Assembly (NCBI RefSeq): GCF_046244385.1
Contig: NZ_CP176366.1
Span: forward strand, 1,798,001-1,862,000
DNA: 64,000 bases
From: Methanospirillum stamsii
GTDB taxonomy: Archaea; Halobacteriota; Methanomicrobia; Methanomicrobiales; Methanospirillaceae
Direction of reading: 5' to 3'
The notes below the pieces were generated by a model, which ran no database searches, was not told the origin of the DNA, and was given only the letters and a program-made list of their open reading frames with translations. Both the position numbers and the translations under genes were made by a program. Below are positions 1-8,223 of this stretch, one piece after another (position 1 is the stretch's first letter; every line of letters begins with the position of its first letter).

Positions 1-1590
1 CCCATCTCCTCCTTCTGCAAGGAAATCAGTTGATGCAATGGTGTATGTTTCATCCATATCCAGTTCTTTTCCATCAAACAGGATACCAGTTACCTTATCA
101 GATTCGCTGGAATTATCATAGGAGTAGGAAAATCCGGATATCTGCAGGAGATGATCCGGTTTTATCGTCCGGGTCCATTGCTGGTTTAAGAGATCTTTTA
201 CCTGCTCACCTGACAACTGGATGGTGTATATCTGGTCATGGAATGGCATGACTGAGTAAGCCATCCCTGTGGTTATCTCCCCGGCAGGGATATCTGCACG
301 AAGAGATCCTTCATTAATAATACCCATGTCAGTGTTCATTGCCCAACGCATTGAATCTGCTGCAATATCATAAAGAAGAGATTCTCCATTTTCCTCAACA
401 TTCCTGGTGATTGGTATGTCAGTACTTGCAATAATTTCATCAATTAACGGATCAACAGCAATATTTACCGCATCTAGAAGTTCCTCTGCATTTTTATCCG
501 GTTCTAACCCCAGTCCCTGGTTTGCGTAATCTGAAACAATAGTTGCTGATTTTTCAATAATATCTTTGCTTTCCGGATCTATCTCCAGGTCAATATCAGC
601 GTATGCCTTACTATAGGAATAAGCCTGAGTTACCAGGGTTGGTTTTCCACCGGCGTTAGGAAGATACTGGTTAGTAAATTGATGGGTGTGAGCAGATATG
701 ACTACGTCAACATCTTCATCAAGTCTGTAAATAATTGATGTGATTCTTCCGGAAAGATCACCTGTCTCTCTGGTCAGGCCATCATAAGGGGTTTGTGTTC
801 CTCCTTCATGAATAAGAATGACGAATGAATGAATGCCTTCTTTCTGAAGGATTTTAACCTGTTTGTTTATGGCATCTGCTTCATCTGTAAATAATAATGA
901 TTTGACATTGGCAGGCAGGGTGGTCTCTGCAGTCTCTATTGTTACTGCACCAATGAATGCTACCGGAATTCCATCAATCTCTTTGATAAAGTACGGTTCA
1001 AAGAGTAATTCTCCGGTGCTATTATCAAAAGCATTTGCTGTTACAACCGGCCAGAGAGCTCCGGGATACGGATCAACCAGATGTGTGATGTTTGTATTTC
1101 CATTTCCTCCATTAATGAGCCGGAAAAGTTCATCTGTGTCCCGATCAAATTCGTGGTTTCCTAGACATCCAATAACCTGAATGTTTGTATCATTATTTAA
1201 TGTGGTTTTTTTCCAGTCACCGGTTGCAAGACTGTTAAAGTAGAGAATTGTCGGTTCATCCAGAAGTAAATCTGATTCAGCCTCAGATGCACCTGTCATG
1301 TCTCCGGGGAGAGCGATAATAGTATTATTTCTTCCATATTGTGATACTGCTTCCCGAAGATAACTGGCGAGAACTGGTAAACTTCCCACCGGGGAACCGT
1401 TCATGCTCTGGCCGGAAGTTAATTGTCCATGGAAATCGTTCACCGCAAGGATATGGAGGGGGATTGTAGTATTCGTCTCTTCTAGGGCTCCCGCTGGAAT
1501 GCAGAACAAAAATCCTATGAGGAGTAATGCAAAAATCCTGTAAAAAATTACTTGATTAGTATGTGTGGGTGGTTTTTGATCAGGTTGCAT
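1..1590 (-). CDS. Secreted 5'-nucleotidase/2',3'-cyclic phosphodiesterase-type hydrolase (3' end outside window)
   Basis: This reads as a UshA/NTE-type metallophosphatase that removes phosphate from nucleotides outside the cytoplasm. The ATG at 1590-1588 opens a frame that stays open to base 1. An N-terminal hydrophobic segment (about residues 15-35) looks like a signal peptide or anchor. The calcineurin-like metal-binding motifs are visible: AVNDFHGQL near residue 50, GNHEFD near 144 and SAHTHQF near 300. The 5'-nucleotidase C-terminal domain follows, with NEGSLRADIPAG and an AEGGDG end near the window edge. The family is usually 500-600 residues, so most of the gene is present. The substrate cannot be told from sequence. 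Confidence 0.88.
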   Translation of the reverse strand, partial: MQPDQKPPTHTNQVIFYRIFALLLIGFLFCIPAGALEETNTTIPLHILAVNDFHGQLTSGQSMNGSPVGSLPVLASYLREAVSQYGRNNTIIALPGDMTGASEAESDLLLDEPTILYFNSLATGDWKKTTLNNDTNIQVIGCLGNHEFDRDTDELFRLINGGNGNTNITHLVDPYPGALWPVVTANAFDNSTGELLFEPYFIKEIDGIPVAFIGAVTIETAETTLPANVKSLLFTDEADAINKQVKILQKEGIHSFVILIHEGGTQTPYDGLTRETGDLSGRITSIIYRLDEDVDVVISAHTHQFTNQYLPNAGGKPTLVTQAYSYSKAYADIDLEIDPESKDIIEKSATIVSDYANQGLGLEPDKNAEELLDAVNIAVDPLIDEIIASTDIPITRNVEENGESLLYDIAADSMRWAMNTDMGIINEGSLRADIPAGEITTGMAYSVMPFHDQIYTIQLSGEQVKDLLNQQWTRTIKPDHLLQISGFSYSYDNSSESDKVTGILFDGKELDMDETYTIASTDFLAEGGDG

Positions 1591-1718
1591 GGTATAATCT
1601 AGGTTTCTCTAAATAAGTATAGTGATATGAAAAAAGATCCCCATTACCATGAAATAAGTTTGAAACCAGAGAAAAAAAGAGAAAATGTATTTTTATTTGA
1701 AATATTCTGGTTTTCTGA

Positions 1719-2186
1719 TTAAAACCCACTAGACCTTTCACCGGTATATTTTTTGATATACGCAAGTGTTGATTCTATTGTTTCCAGCAGAGTTGGTGTG
1801 TATTCAAGAATATCATGAAAAAGCTGAATAATATCATCCTGCTGGTATTCATGCACAATGGCATTCCTTATCTCCCTGATATTCTTTAAATCCTGAGCAG
1901 AATGAATGAACCCCCGTTTCTCGGCACGGTTAATCCGGTCAAGAACACTTCCATCTGGTTCCAGTTCAATAAGACTGATGGTTCGCAGCATCTGCTGAAT
2001 AAGGATATCACTTGCACGGGCAAATCTGCTGCTTAATGCTTCAAAAGCATCCATTTCCTCAATTGAATAATGGTTTTTTTTCCCAATACCAGAGCAGATA
2101 TTATATGAGTGCGACAGCCATTTTTTACTCTCAAGGAGATACTTTTCAGTCTGTATGAGTATTGCCAGTCTTTCTGCCTGGTTCAT
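1719..2186 (-). CDS. HEPN-domain (HepT-like) toxin
   Basis: This 155-residue all-helical protein carries RNAIVHEY near residue 107, the R-x4-H-x-Y motif of HepT-type HEPN RNases. Family members cleave RNA or are AMPylated and silenced by a partner MNT nucleotidyltransferase. The partner is the gene immediately upstream on the same strand (2183-2464), with a 4-bp start/stop overlap, the usual arrangement of MntA/HepT. The length matches the longer HEPN subgroup. No frame break is seen, so the pair could be functional. The role as a toxin is inferred from the family. Confidence 0.8.
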   Translation of the reverse strand: MNQAERLAILIQTEKYLLESKKWLSHSYNICSGIGKKNHYSIEEMDAFEALSSRFARASDILIQQMLRTISLIELEPDGSVLDRINRAEKRGFIHSAQDLKNIREIRNAIVHEYQQDDIIQLFHDILEYTPTLLETIESTLAYIKKYTGERSSGF

Positions 2187-2464
2187 AATTCAATCCCCTC
2201 ATTCATTGCAACTCTTCCAAGAGGCGTTCCGGCATCTGGCTTAATGAGAATATCTATCTTTTGCTCCCCGATTTTTTCATTCAACTCTATTTTGATATTT
2301 CTCTTATCTTTTCCTGTCAGAGTATCTGACAGAATAAAAAGGTCAATATCTCCACCTTTTTTTAAATCATCTGCCCGCGATCCAAACAGGATGATACGGG
2401 CTCTTGGATCAAGACCATGAATGACGGATTTGATAGCAGAAATTTCCCATTCGGATAGCCTCAT
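2183..2464 (-). CDS. MNT nucleotidyltransferase antitoxin (MntA-like)
   Basis: This 93-residue minimal nucleotidyltransferase has ILFGSRADDLKKGGDIDLFI around residues 25-44, the GS-x(n)-DxD catalytic signature of the polymerase-beta fold. Family members neutralise HEPN toxins, in known cases by AMPylating them. It is first in a two-gene unit with the HEPN gene 1719-2186. The short upstream stretch contains TATATGTGTAC, which resembles half of the palindrome in front of the second MNT gene at 6421-6436; this may be an autoregulatory site, but that is inference. Confidence 0.82.
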   Translation of the reverse strand: MRLSEWEISAIKSVIHGLDPRARIILFGSRADDLKKGGDIDLFILSDTLTGKDKRNIKIELNEKIGEQKIDILIKPDAGTPLGRVAMNEGIEL

Positions 2465-2617
2465 CTGTTATATGTGTACCTTTCAGGTTAATGAGATATA
2501 CGCCGGACAGGTATCTTCGGGTATTCAAAATAAGAAACCTGTTTATCTGTTCCGACTATACACATAGGAACCATCACTGTTCAGCTTAACGAATCAAATC
2601 ATTGGAACTAACACATC

Positions 2618-4366
2618 ATGCAATTTTCACTCTATGCTTCCCTGCTCTTCCTATCCTCCCTGATATCCATAGCTCTTGCCGGGTATGCACTTACCCGGAT
2701 ACATGAGAAGGTAATGCGGTCATTTGTGTATCTCATGGCCGGTGTTTTCTGCTGGTCTTTCTCTTACTTTCTTGAGTCGGTATCGACGTCGGTTATTTCC
2801 AAGTTATTCTGGTCCGTAATATCCGTAATTGATCTCGTTGTTCCGGTCTTTTTCCTGTTTTTTGTTCTCCAGTTCACGAGGTCATCTGACCGGATACCGC
2901 CGGTTATGTTCTATTCCCTGATCATTATTCCCTGTATCAGTTTTTTTATTTCTGCAACATTTCCCTTTCATGGTCTTGTCTGGCCGGAAATTTACCTGAT
3001 TCACTCATTTTTTGCCGGGTTCTCCCTCTATTATATGCATGGAGCATGGTACTGGGTGGAGATCATCTACAGTATTATGCTCTACTCTGCTGCAGTATGG
3101 CTGCTGCTTCAGTCAGCTATCCGGTCTCCTCCGGCTTATGCAGTTCAGATGTGGCTGGTATTTGTAAGTTCACTCTTTCCGTTTGTGTCCAGCCTTCTCT
3201 ATGCCTTTGCTGCTCCGGTCTTCCGGGGGATTGATATTACTCCGTTTTCATTTATCCTGACTGGAATCGTCCTTTTTTATGCGATAACCCGGTACTCTCT
3301 CTTTGATCTAATTCCGATAGCCTACAAGCAGATTATCCAGGATATGCAGGAAGGGGTTATTGTTCTGGATAAAGATTCCCGGATCGTTGAGATGAATCCT
3401 GCTGCGGTGCAGTATCTTCCGGTAACACAGGATATTATCGGAGAGCATTACTCTGCTCTTTTTCCATATCTTCCCGGGAATTTTAACGATGGTTCCGGAG
3501 TTTCTGTCTCCCGTTCGGGGATTTCAAAGGTCTCTTCCCGGTGGCTGGAATTTCGGGAGTATCCGATAAACCTGGATAAGAATCCCTTAAAAGCGGATGG
3601 AATACTTATCCTCTGCATAGATGTAACCGAACGTGAAATTGCCAAGCAGGAAATTTCTGCACGAAATGAACAGCTTCAGCATGAGGTTTCTGAACGATGT
3701 GCGGCTGAAGAAAGCCTCAGGCAGGCAAATAAAAAACTGGGACTTCTTTCCGGTATTACCCGGCATGATATCCTGAATTCGGTGACGGTGGTTAACGGAT
3801 ATGCCCGGATGCTGCAGGAATCCGGCAATGAAAGAGATCCTGAAGCACCTCTTCGAATTGTCGAGGCCGGTGAAAAGATAGTAGAGATAATTTCTTTTAC
3901 CGGTGTCTATGAAAACATGGGCACAACAGCTCCCCGGTGGATTCGTGTCGCGAGTATATTTAATGAACCGGATATCCTCCCGCTTACACAAAAGATGTTC
4001 TTTTCATTGGATATTTCCGGACTCTTTGTATATGCAGATCTGATGTTTTCAAGGGTTTTTTATAACCTGCTTGATAATACCCTCCGGCATAGTAAAGGGG
4101 CATCAAAAGTCCGGGTTTTCGGGGAGGTCAGGGGTCATGAGTACTGTCTTGTGTATGAGGATAACGGGACCGGAATTCCTCCTGAAGAAAAAGAGATAAT
4201 ATTCAGACAGGGTCATGGGAAAAATACCGGTCTTGGGTTATTTTTAATCCGGGAGATCCTGGATATCACCGGGATTAGGATACAGGAATGCGGGGTTTAT
4301 GGAGAAGGGGCCAGGTTTGAGATGATTATTCCGGAAGGCGGGTTTCGTTTCGAGAGGGATGAATAA
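2618..4366 (+). CDS. Membrane sensor histidine kinase (7TM-PAS-HisKA-HATPase)
   Basis: This 582-residue protein has an N-terminal block of about seven membrane helices (residues 1-235) resembling the 7TM histidine-kinase input domain. A PAS domain follows (about 240-335), then a short coiled coil. The phosphoacceptor segment is ITRHDILNSV, with His near 383. The ATPase has NLLDN, EDNGTGIP and GLGLFL boxes at about 475-560. The RHDILN form is the common variant in methanogen kinases and is shared with the kinase at 23430. No response regulator is adjacent; it stands alone between toxin-antitoxin genes. The signal is unknown. Confidence 0.9.
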   Translation: MQFSLYASLLFLSSLISIALAGYALTRIHEKVMRSFVYLMAGVFCWSFSYFLESVSTSVISKLFWSVISVIDLVVPVFFLFFVLQFTRSSDRIPPVMFYSLIIIPCISFFISATFPFHGLVWPEIYLIHSFFAGFSLYYMHGAWYWVEIIYSIMLYSAAVWLLLQSAIRSPPAYAVQMWLVFVSSLFPFVSSLLYAFAAPVFRGIDITPFSFILTGIVLFYAITRYSLFDLIPIAYKQIIQDMQEGVIVLDKDSRIVEMNPAAVQYLPVTQDIIGEHYSALFPYLPGNFNDGSGVSVSRSGISKVSSRWLEFREYPINLDKNPLKADGILILCIDVTEREIAKQEISARNEQLQHEVSERCAAEESLRQANKKLGLLSGITRHDILNSVTVVNGYARMLQESGNERDPEAPLRIVEAGEKIVEIISFTGVYENMGTTAPRWIRVASIFNEPDILPLTQKMFFSLDISGLFVYADLMFSRVFYNLLDNTLRHSKGASKVRVFGEVRGHEYCLVYEDNGTGIPPEEKEIIFRQGHGKNTGLGLFLIREILDITGIRIQECGVYGEGARFEMIIPEGGFRFERDE

Positions 4367-4369
4367 TTT

Positions 4370-4471
4370 TTATATTTCATGACTTCCTTTGGCATGCCTA
4401 TCAAATTCGTATCCGGCTTTTCTGAGTTTTTTAACAAGGTCACGGGTTGATATGCTCGGAATAATGCTCAT
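4370..4471 (-). pseudogene. Truncated HicA toxin remnant
   Basis: A 33-residue frame beginning MSIIPSISTRDLVKKL and ending KAGYEFDRHAKGSHEI matches the first half of HicA mRNA interferases, including the catalytic GSH region. It stops at a TAA where the family normally continues for about 30 more residues. It lies directly downstream of the hicB-like gene 4517-4714 on the same strand, the order expected of a hicB-hicA pair. The 3' half appears lost at the junction with the kinase gene end at 4366. It is probably non-functional. Confidence 0.65.
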
Positions 4472-4516
4472 GCCCGATTCTCTATTGGTATCGACATTTG
4501 AGTTACCTGGAAGTTA

Positions 4517-4714
4517 TCATGTGATATAATCAGGGAGAGGATCACCATGTTCGATACACGATTCATATATTTTTCTGGCAACATCCTGAGCTATTTCCAT
4601 AGTTTCTGCAATGGTTCGTCCTTCAGCGATTAATCCCTGAATTACCTCACTGGTTGCTAAATATGTTCCTTCTTCGAGTTTTTTTATCGTTATCGGAATC
4701 AAGTATTTCTCCAT
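4517..4714 (-). CDS. HicB-like antitoxin
   Basis: This 65-residue protein (MEKYLIPITIKKLEEGTYLA, then LIAEGRTIAETMEIAQDVAR) fits the small HicB partial RNase-H fold that binds HicA. It lacks any added DNA-binding domain, as is usual for short HicB forms. The downstream hicA is only a stump (4370-4471), so this antitoxin now seems to be an orphan. The next gene upstream is a shortened RelE-like frame at 4751-4969. Confidence 0.7.
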   Translation of the reverse strand: MEKYLIPITIKKLEEGTYLATSEVIQGLIAEGRTIAETMEIAQDVARKIYESCIEHGDPLPDYIT

Positions 4715-4750
4715 ATCATAGTATTAGTAAGAGAATTATTATGATACTTC

Positions 4751-4969
4751 TTAAGGCCGAATATCATAGATAAATCCACCAATTTCATGATTATTGTGTA
4801 ATTTGGCATGAAAATTATTATGTGCGTTTTTTCGATGACCAATTTTTAAAACAATTAACTGTAGTTCATTGTTGGATATTTTAATAATAATTCGGTATTC
4901 ACCTGAACGCAATTTATAATGGCTTTCATGATCTATCAGGGGTTCACAATACTTGTCTGTCTTTTGCAA
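4751..4969 (-). pseudogene. N-terminally shortened RelE/ParE-family toxin
   Basis: The 72-residue frame contains LRSGEYRIIIKISNNELQL and LKIGHRKNAH, the second half of the RelE/ParE fold with its typical YRI...LKIGHR end. The first 35-40 residues of the family (the helical hairpin) are missing, and the frame instead begins with an unrelated-looking MQKTDKYCEP. After the family end it runs on for about 22 unmatched residues. No antitoxin gene is adjacent in the right orientation. I read it as a decayed toxin. Confidence 0.55.
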
Positions 4970-5057
4970 TTATTAAGAGGTCAAGATTAGATTCATCAGT
5001 AGTATTGACAAAGTACGAAAATGGCCTAATAGTATAAATGGACCTAAGGGGAATTAA

Positions 5058-5330
5058 TTGTGTGTAAATATGAATGCAGTGAAGGGTGCAAATAGACCTA
5101 CTGAAAAGATCCTTGTATCAGTAGAAACAAAGCGTGAACTAATCCAGATAAAACAACCTGGGGAGAGATATGGGGATGTTGTGGCACGATTATTGGAGGA
5201 ACGTAAAAAAAATGATTATCTTTCTTATTTAAAGAGTCTTGCAGAAAATGGAGACTTTGTAAGCCTGGATACTGACATAGAATATAATCAAATCAGGAAA
5301 AAGGTGGCAGGAACTGAAACTCGAGATTGA
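5058..5330 (+). CDS. Probable antitoxin of a RelE-like pair
   Basis: A 90-residue protein with ILVSVETKRELIQIKQPGER followed by YGDVVARLLEERKKN, the pattern of small archaeal antitoxins that pair with RelE-type toxins (a short strand then an amphipathic helix). A TTG start at 5058 has AGGGG six bases upstream; the ATG at 5070 is the alternative. It directly precedes and overlaps the open frame of the RelE-like gene ending at 5571, so the two are probably one transcription unit. DNA binding is likely for the family but not shown. Confidence 0.6.
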   Translation: MCVNMNAVKGANRPTEKILVSVETKRELIQIKQPGERYGDVVARLLEERKKNDYLSYLKSLAENGDFVSLDTDIEYNQIRKKVAGTETRD

Positions 5331-5340
5331 AAGAAAGGTT

Positions 5341-5571
5341 TTGGAATATATCAATAGCCTTCCTGATAAAGATAGAAGGATAATTAAGGAACATCTTGTT
5401 CAACTTGAAGATCCTGTTACTGCACGTGATGTTGAATTGTTACGTGATGGAATCTGCCGAATGCACATTGCACATTCATATACTGCATTTTTTATAATAT
5501 TTCCAGATTGTATTAAGATTTTAGATGTCATGACTATTGAGCAGGCACATAAAAAATATAAGCGATTTTGA
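5341..5571 (+). CDS. RelE/ParE-like toxin
   Basis: The product reads LEYINSLPDKDRRIIKEHL, then RMHIAHSYTAFFIIFPD, and ends DVMTIEQAHKKYKRF. This is the compact RelE-type toxin with its typical TIEQAHKKY tail. The start is uncertain: the first usual start codon is TTG 5341, but the frame stays open upstream to 5281 and the sequence from about 5311 (ELKLEIERKVLEY) looks like genuine family N-terminus. The true start probably lies inside the antitoxin gene and may be a rare codon. It forms a pair with 5058-5330. Confidence 0.68.
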   Translation: MEYINSLPDKDRRIIKEHLVQLEDPVTARDVELLRDGICRMHIAHSYTAFFIIFPDCIKILDVMTIEQAHKKYKRF

Positions 5572-5607
5572 GATGGAATGATTGTTTTTTACTCATTATC
5601 ACTGATT

Positions 5608-6108
5608 TTATTCATCAACATTCTTTTCAAACCAGGTTTTTACCCGGTCAAGTACCTTATCTGTGATTTCGAGAGCTGATACAGCAGCAGGTCTGGTGAA
5701 TACATCTGCCGGAATACTATCCGGAACAGCATTTGGATACCTTGTCGGAATATATAATCCGTCAAGTGGTGCAGCTTCGGGCCGCAAAGTCAGATAATCT
5801 GAATCATACTCTCCACATCTGTGAATGAGTTTGTTTATCGAACGGCCGGTAACAAGTTCTTCTCCCTGGGCATAGAGATATGCTTTTAATGCTTTTTCTG
5901 TAATTTGTTGTGCCAGAAAACAGACAAGGTGAAAACATTCGGCATCAAAAAGTGCTTGTGCTCCTTTTCTGTCTGCTTCAGCCTGCATAAGCCAGCGAAG
6001 TCCTTCTTCATGGGGTGTATTTTCTTTAATATCTGATAAAGCAAGAGCTGCATCATGATCGGCAAATGCAAGCTCCAGGAATCTCTCACTTTCTTGTTGC
6101 TGATTCAT
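5608..6108 (-). CDS. HEPN-domain protein (partner of MNT)
   Basis: This 166-residue HEPN protein contains WLMQAEADRKGAQALFDAE, CFLAQQITEKALKAYLYAQG and LYIPTRYPN, matching the HEPN subgroup with a YPxRYPN-like segment. The N-terminus carries an extra helix, FLELAFADHDAALALSDIK, that resembles the normal first helix and may be an internal duplication. The start codon overlaps the upstream nucleotidyltransferase (6086-6412) by 23 bases. Together they form an MNT/HEPN module. Family knowledge suggests a toxin or RNA-binding role; there is no direct evidence here. Confidence 0.78.
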   Translation of the reverse strand: MNQQQESERFLELAFADHDAALALSDIKENTPHEEGLRWLMQAEADRKGAQALFDAECFHLVCFLAQQITEKALKAYLYAQGEELVTGRSINKLIHRCGEYDSDYLTLRPEAAPLDGLYIPTRYPNAVPDSIPADVFTRPAAVSALEITDKVLDRVKTWFEKNVDE

Positions 6109-6412
6109 AGATTATTTTTCCCTCTGAAAGAGCCCAATATAATACAGTCCCCGGAACTGGTTTTGATGCCTCATCTTCACTATAAACCAGAATATCTACC
6201 CCTACCCCTGGTGCAACTCTTCCGATTGCATTCCGATAGGTAACCATTTTTCTTCCTCTTTTTTGAATATCTTTTACAATGACTAAAAGATCAAGGTCAG
6301 ATTCCTCGGTGGCTTCACCTCTGGCATATGATCCAAAGAGAATTATTTGTAAAGGCTCTTCTACGTTTAATATTTTTTTTGCAGATGTCTGAATTTGCTC
6401 ATCAGAGAGCAT
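6086..6412 (-). CDS. MNT nucleotidyltransferase (partner of HEPN)
   Basis: A 108-residue minimal nucleotidyltransferase with ILFGSYARGEATEESDLDLL around residues 24-43, giving the intact GS-x-DxD active site. It is the first gene of the unit with HEPN 5608-6108. A perfect inverted repeat (6421-6436) lies 8 bases upstream of its ATG and is a plausible autoregulatory site. Antitoxin function is inferred from the family. Confidence 0.82.
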   Translation of the reverse strand: MLSDEQIQTSAKKILNVEEPLQIILFGSYARGEATEESDLDLLVIVKDIQKRGRKMVTYRNAIGRVAPGVGVDILVYSEDEASKPVPGTVLYWALSEGKIIYESATRK

Positions 6413-6420
6413 ATGATATA

Positions 6421-6436
6421 ATATGTGTCCACATAT
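6421..6436. promoter_or_regulatory. Palindrome in front of MNT/HEPN operon
   Basis: ATATGTG-tc-CACATAT is a perfect 7+7 inverted repeat placed just upstream of the minus-strand start at 6412. The surrounding bases (CATATGAT on both sides) extend the symmetry in part. Its position suggests an operator bound by the MNT/HEPN complex or another dimeric regulator. Confidence 0.4.
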
Positions 6437-6623
6437 GATAGGGTTTATCTTGAAAATATAATAATATCAGTAACACCGTTATCAATGAAGAAAAAGATTT
6501 TTAAAATTTCTTGAAAAGAGAGCACAGCTACAAATTATGAAATTACAATTGAATCAGATCATTCATACTGGTGATAAACGAATAAAATATACATGTGCTT
6601 GTTTCTATCATAAGATAAGAAAT

Positions 6624-6815
6624 ATGACTCAATCATTTGAATGCATATATGATGGAGAAGTCTTCCGTCCCCTTGAAAAAATAAATTTAAAAAAGGGTGA
6701 ACGATTTACTGTTCATATTGAATGTCATCACTCTTTTGATCCGATCAAACTTAATATGCCAATTACAGATGATACCATTCAGTCATTGCGGAAAGAGTCT
6801 TGGACATCTTTTTAG
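6624..6815 (+). CDS. AF2212-like antitoxin, orphan
   Basis: Starting at ATG 6624, the product reads MTQSFECIYDGEVFRPLEKI then LKKGERFTVHIE. This is the short beta-strand domain of the AF2212/DUF104 antitoxins that normally pair with VapC PIN toxins. The frame extends 29 codons upstream, but that part does not match the family, so I chose the internal ATG. No PIN gene follows before the MNT gene at 6945, so it seems to have lost its toxin. Confidence 0.6.
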   Translation: MTQSFECIYDGEVFRPLEKINLKKGERFTVHIECHHSFDPIKLNMPITDDTIQSLRKESWTSF

Positions 6816-6944
6816 ATATATTCGATATATTCTTCTCCTGATCATTCTCTGCTAACAGAATTAATAAAAAAGGTTTTCTCCACTCATCATCGTATTATCC
6901 GTAAGAGCCCCTTGTATTGATATTTATTAACGACAAAGTTCTGA

Positions 6945-7262
6945 ATGATCTATATGGAAAGTTCTGTGATACTCGATAAAGATAGCATCATTAAGACTTT
7001 GCATTCCCTCACTCCTGAATTACATGCAGTATACCGGGTAAAGAAGATGGGTTTATTTGGGTCATATGTATCCGGAACGGCGAATGAATCGAGCGATATA
7101 GATGTTCTGGCAGAGTTCGAAGATGGGGCCGATATTTGGGATTTATCCGGATTAAAAATAAAACTCGAGGTCGTTTTTAAAAAACCCGTAGATATTACAA
7201 CTGTTTCAGGTATCAGGCCGGATATGCGAGAGTCAATCCTGGCAGAAGTAGCATATTCATGA
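6945..7262 (+). CDS. MNT nucleotidyltransferase antitoxin
   Basis: The 105-residue product carries MGLFGSYVSGTANESSDIDV around residues 35-54 and PVDITTVSGIRP near the end, the typical MNT arrangement with a third acidic residue. The stop overlaps the start of the downstream HEPN gene (ATGA at 7259-7262). The downstream toxin gene is frameshifted, so this antitoxin may have no working target. An alternative start is ATG 6954. Confidence 0.8.
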   Translation: MIYMESSVILDKDSIIKTLHSLTPELHAVYRVKKMGLFGSYVSGTANESSDIDVLAEFEDGADIWDLSGLKIKLEVVFKKPVDITTVSGIRPDMRESILAEVAYS

Positions 7263-7619
7263 GAAAAACCATTAATTGGCTGTTAGATATGCTTAGAAGC
7301 TATTGATCGTATCGAGGAATTTACTTCTGGCTGTTCTTACGATGAGTTTTGTCGGGATTTAAAGACCATAAGTGCAGTTCGTGATCAACTTATGATAATT
7401 GGAGAATCGGCAAAGAACATTCCAGATGATCTTAAGAGTAAATATCCTCAAATCCCTTGGGAAGGAATGGTCGGTTCAAGAAACATCCTGATTCATCAGT
7501 ATTTTAGGACCGATACAGAATTGTTATTTTCAAATGTTCAAAGAGCAATCGGAGATGTGAGAAATTGTCTGAAAAAAATAATTTCTGATATAGAGGAAAC
7601 AAACAGTGGTGATCTATGA
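7259..7619 (+). pseudogene. Frameshifted HEPN (DUF86) toxin
   Basis: The ATG at 7259 starts MRKTINWLLDML, which is cut by TGA after an extra base near 7295. Skipping that A restores EAIDRIEEFTSGCSYDEF and then a continuous frame through GESAKNIPDDLK and SRNILIHQYFRTD to 7619. The second part holds the R-x4-H-x-Y HEPN motif (RNILIHQY). The gene is thus complete apart from one inserted base, either a recent inactivating mutation or a sequence error. It is the toxin partner of 6945-7262. Confidence 0.78.
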
Positions 7620-7730
7620 TCACTGAGCTCTTTAACATAAAAAATTAACAACTGGAAAGAACCATGAAGAGTCGGATATTTTTTTCTATTTTCGTAAGTA
7701 TTTTATGAATTTAAGGACAAATGCATGGTT

Positions 7731-7967
7731 ATGATAAAGACAATTCGTGCACATTATACTGGTTCTGTTTTCAAACCTATTGATGAAGTAGATCTTCAAG
7801 AGGACATTGATGTTACTATTTCAATAATCGTTGATGACTCAGATAAATCAGAAGATCTTTGGGATATTTTGGATAGAAATACTGGCATTGTAGATGGTCC
7901 ACCAGACTGGTCCTCAGAGCATGATCACTATATTCATGGAACTCCAAAAAAAGAAATAATGGAGTAA
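7731..7967 (+). CDS. AF2212-like antitoxin of a VapC pair
   Basis: Starting at ATG 7731 the product begins MIKTIRAHYTGSVFKPIDEV and continues DLQEDIDVTISII, the family's beta-rich DUF104 core. A charged tail, WDILDRNTGIVDGPPDWS, is typical of the part that wraps around VapC. The PIN gene follows 10 bases later. An upstream ATG at 7725 is possible. Confidence 0.7.
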   Translation: MIKTIRAHYTGSVFKPIDEVDLQEDIDVTISIIVDDSDKSEDLWDILDRNTGIVDGPPDWSSEHDHYIHGTPKKEIME

Positions 7968-7977
7968 CCATTAATCT

Positions 7978-8193
7978 ATGAAAAATTTCACTGCTGAATC
8001 AATATTTATTGATACTTCTTTTTTTATAGCACTTATGAATGAATCTGATCAGTATCATATGATTGCAAAAAAGTTTTCGAAAATTATTCGAGTGAACAAT
8101 CCTTTATTTCTAACAGAAGGAATTATTTTAGAACTTGGAGATGCATTCTGTAAAAAAAGGTCCGGAAGTCATTTTGATTGTCTCTATAAGTGA
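7978..8193 (+). pseudogene. Truncated VapC-type PIN toxin
   Basis: The product begins with the PIN hallmark SIFIDTSFFIALMNESDQYH and has the second acidic site in LTEGIILELGDAF. It then stops at residue 71, about half the usual length. The C-terminal acidic residues (the TDxxS segment) are absent and the following bases run into the 3' end of the convergent gene 8224-9831. Without them the metal site is incomplete, so the toxin should be inactive. Confidence 0.65.
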
Positions 8194-8223
8194 CGTAGTT
8201 ATTTTTGCATCACAAAAAAAAAA

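Noticed and set aside
863..1180. Plus-strand open frames opposite the 5'-nucleotidase gene
   Set aside because: The minus-strand product has all metal-binding motifs in order; these are shadows.
2109..2420. Plus-strand frame across the first MNT/HEPN pair
   Set aside because: It is antisense to two recognised genes with intact motifs.
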